NCBI GenBank assembly: GCA_050697155.1
Contig: JBOGZD010000052.1
Coordinates: 1-19,763 of the forward strand
DNA: 19,763 bases
Reading direction: 5' to 3'
DNA from: JBOGZD01 sp050697155
Lineage (GTDB): Bacteria; Actinomycetota; Thermoleophilia; Solirubrobacterales; 70-9
Under the pieces are notes generated by a model, which did no database searches, was not told the DNA's origin, and was given only the letters and a program-made list of their open reading frames with translations. The position numbers and the translations under genes are program-made. Of the stretch, positions 19,581-19,763 are shown piece by piece; position 1 is the stretch's first letter, and each line of letters opens with the position of its first letter.

Positions 19581-19763
19581 CGTCCCGCCAGCCGGGCGCG
19601 GATCGCGAGTGCGACCGCGACCGGAATGAACAGCGCTCCGGCGATCGAGCCGACCACGAAGCGGGCGGCGAAGCGCAGCCGGCCGGCGAGCGTGAGCGGC
19701 TCGGCCAGTCGCTCACCGGGCGCGCTGGCGGCAAACGGCGACCGCCCGGCGGCCTCCTTGGTG
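19577..19763 (-). CDS. C-terminal part of an unknown membrane-ending protein
   Basis: The last 61 residues of a protein whose start lies beyond the window end read LAEPLTLAGRLRFAARFVV, then a transmembrane segment GSIAGALFIPVAVALAI and a basic end RARLAGR. Its stop overlaps the UbiA start (19577-19580), so they form an operon. I cannot assign a family from this tail; a partner of the prenyltransferase is likely by position. Confidence 0.65.
   Translation of the reverse strand, partial: TKEAAGRSPFAASAPGERLAEPLTLAGRLRFAARFVVGSIAGALFIPVAVALAIRARLAGR

Noticed and set aside
1..19763. tRNA or rRNA genes
   Set aside because: No cloverleaf with a CCA-proximal TTCGA arm or rRNA core motif was seen by eye; in particular the island does not end at a tRNA. 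A covariance-model scan would settle it.

Overview
The window is very GC-rich, uses many GTG and TTG starts, and its third codon positions are nearly all G or C. Gene content (WS/DGAT wax-ester/triacylglycerol synthase, IspH, PadR regulator, PqqC-like diiron protein, homogentisate-phytyltransferase-like UbiA enzyme, many lipoproteins and secreted unknowns) suggests an actinobacterium. Thermoleophilia/Solirubrobacterales is my best guess, by inference from gene style rather than a marker gene.

Left end (1-1752): the 3' end of a MIP18/DUF59 (SufT/PaaD-like) Fe-S assembly gene is followed by a small inserted segment. It carries a HTH gene and a DUF6036-like nucleotidyltransferase gene, coupled by a TGATG stop/start. 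The last 43 bp of the MIP18 gene are repeated at 1710-1752. The first 30 bp are identical and the 3 differences are all synonymous, as expected for attL/attR of an element that integrates into the 3' end of a protein gene. No integrase is present. This is the most interesting part of the window.

2008-3585 is a secreted unknown. 3604-7083 is a minus-strand block: WS/DGAT acyltransferase, an 84-aa protein, a DMT-type membrane protein and a hotdog-like CxxCG protein. Divergent from it lie an M28 peptidase lipoprotein and a second lipoprotein. A 523-bp non-coding stretch with direct repeats, small palindromes and a 17-bp-stem inverted repeat then precedes ispH (9158-10129).

10135-11193 holds a membrane protein and a divergent PadR regulator that share a short control region containing an inverted repeat. 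A convergent terminator hairpin separates PadR from a secreted protein with an internal 113-bp duplication. Next come a DipZ-like thioredoxin-fold protein lacking both catalytic cysteines and a divergent PqqC-like diiron protein. A 51-aa membrane protein and a rearrangement junction follow, the latter with a 5'-truncated Tp34-type iron-transport gene and a minus-strand remnant.

14242-18416 runs SirB1-like protein, 4-TM protein, cysteine-less cupredoxin-like protein, a large polytopic membrane protein and a CDF metal exporter; the middle three may form a membrane/metal-linked module. A 59-aa CMQC mini-protein ends in a hairpin shared with the convergent UbiA prenyltransferase, which overlaps by 4 bp an upstream gene running off the window.

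Two regulatory habits recur. Several genes have a TANNNT hexamer 6-7 bp before the start codon, suggesting leaderless transcripts, and three convergent gene pairs end inside CTAG-containing inverted repeats.
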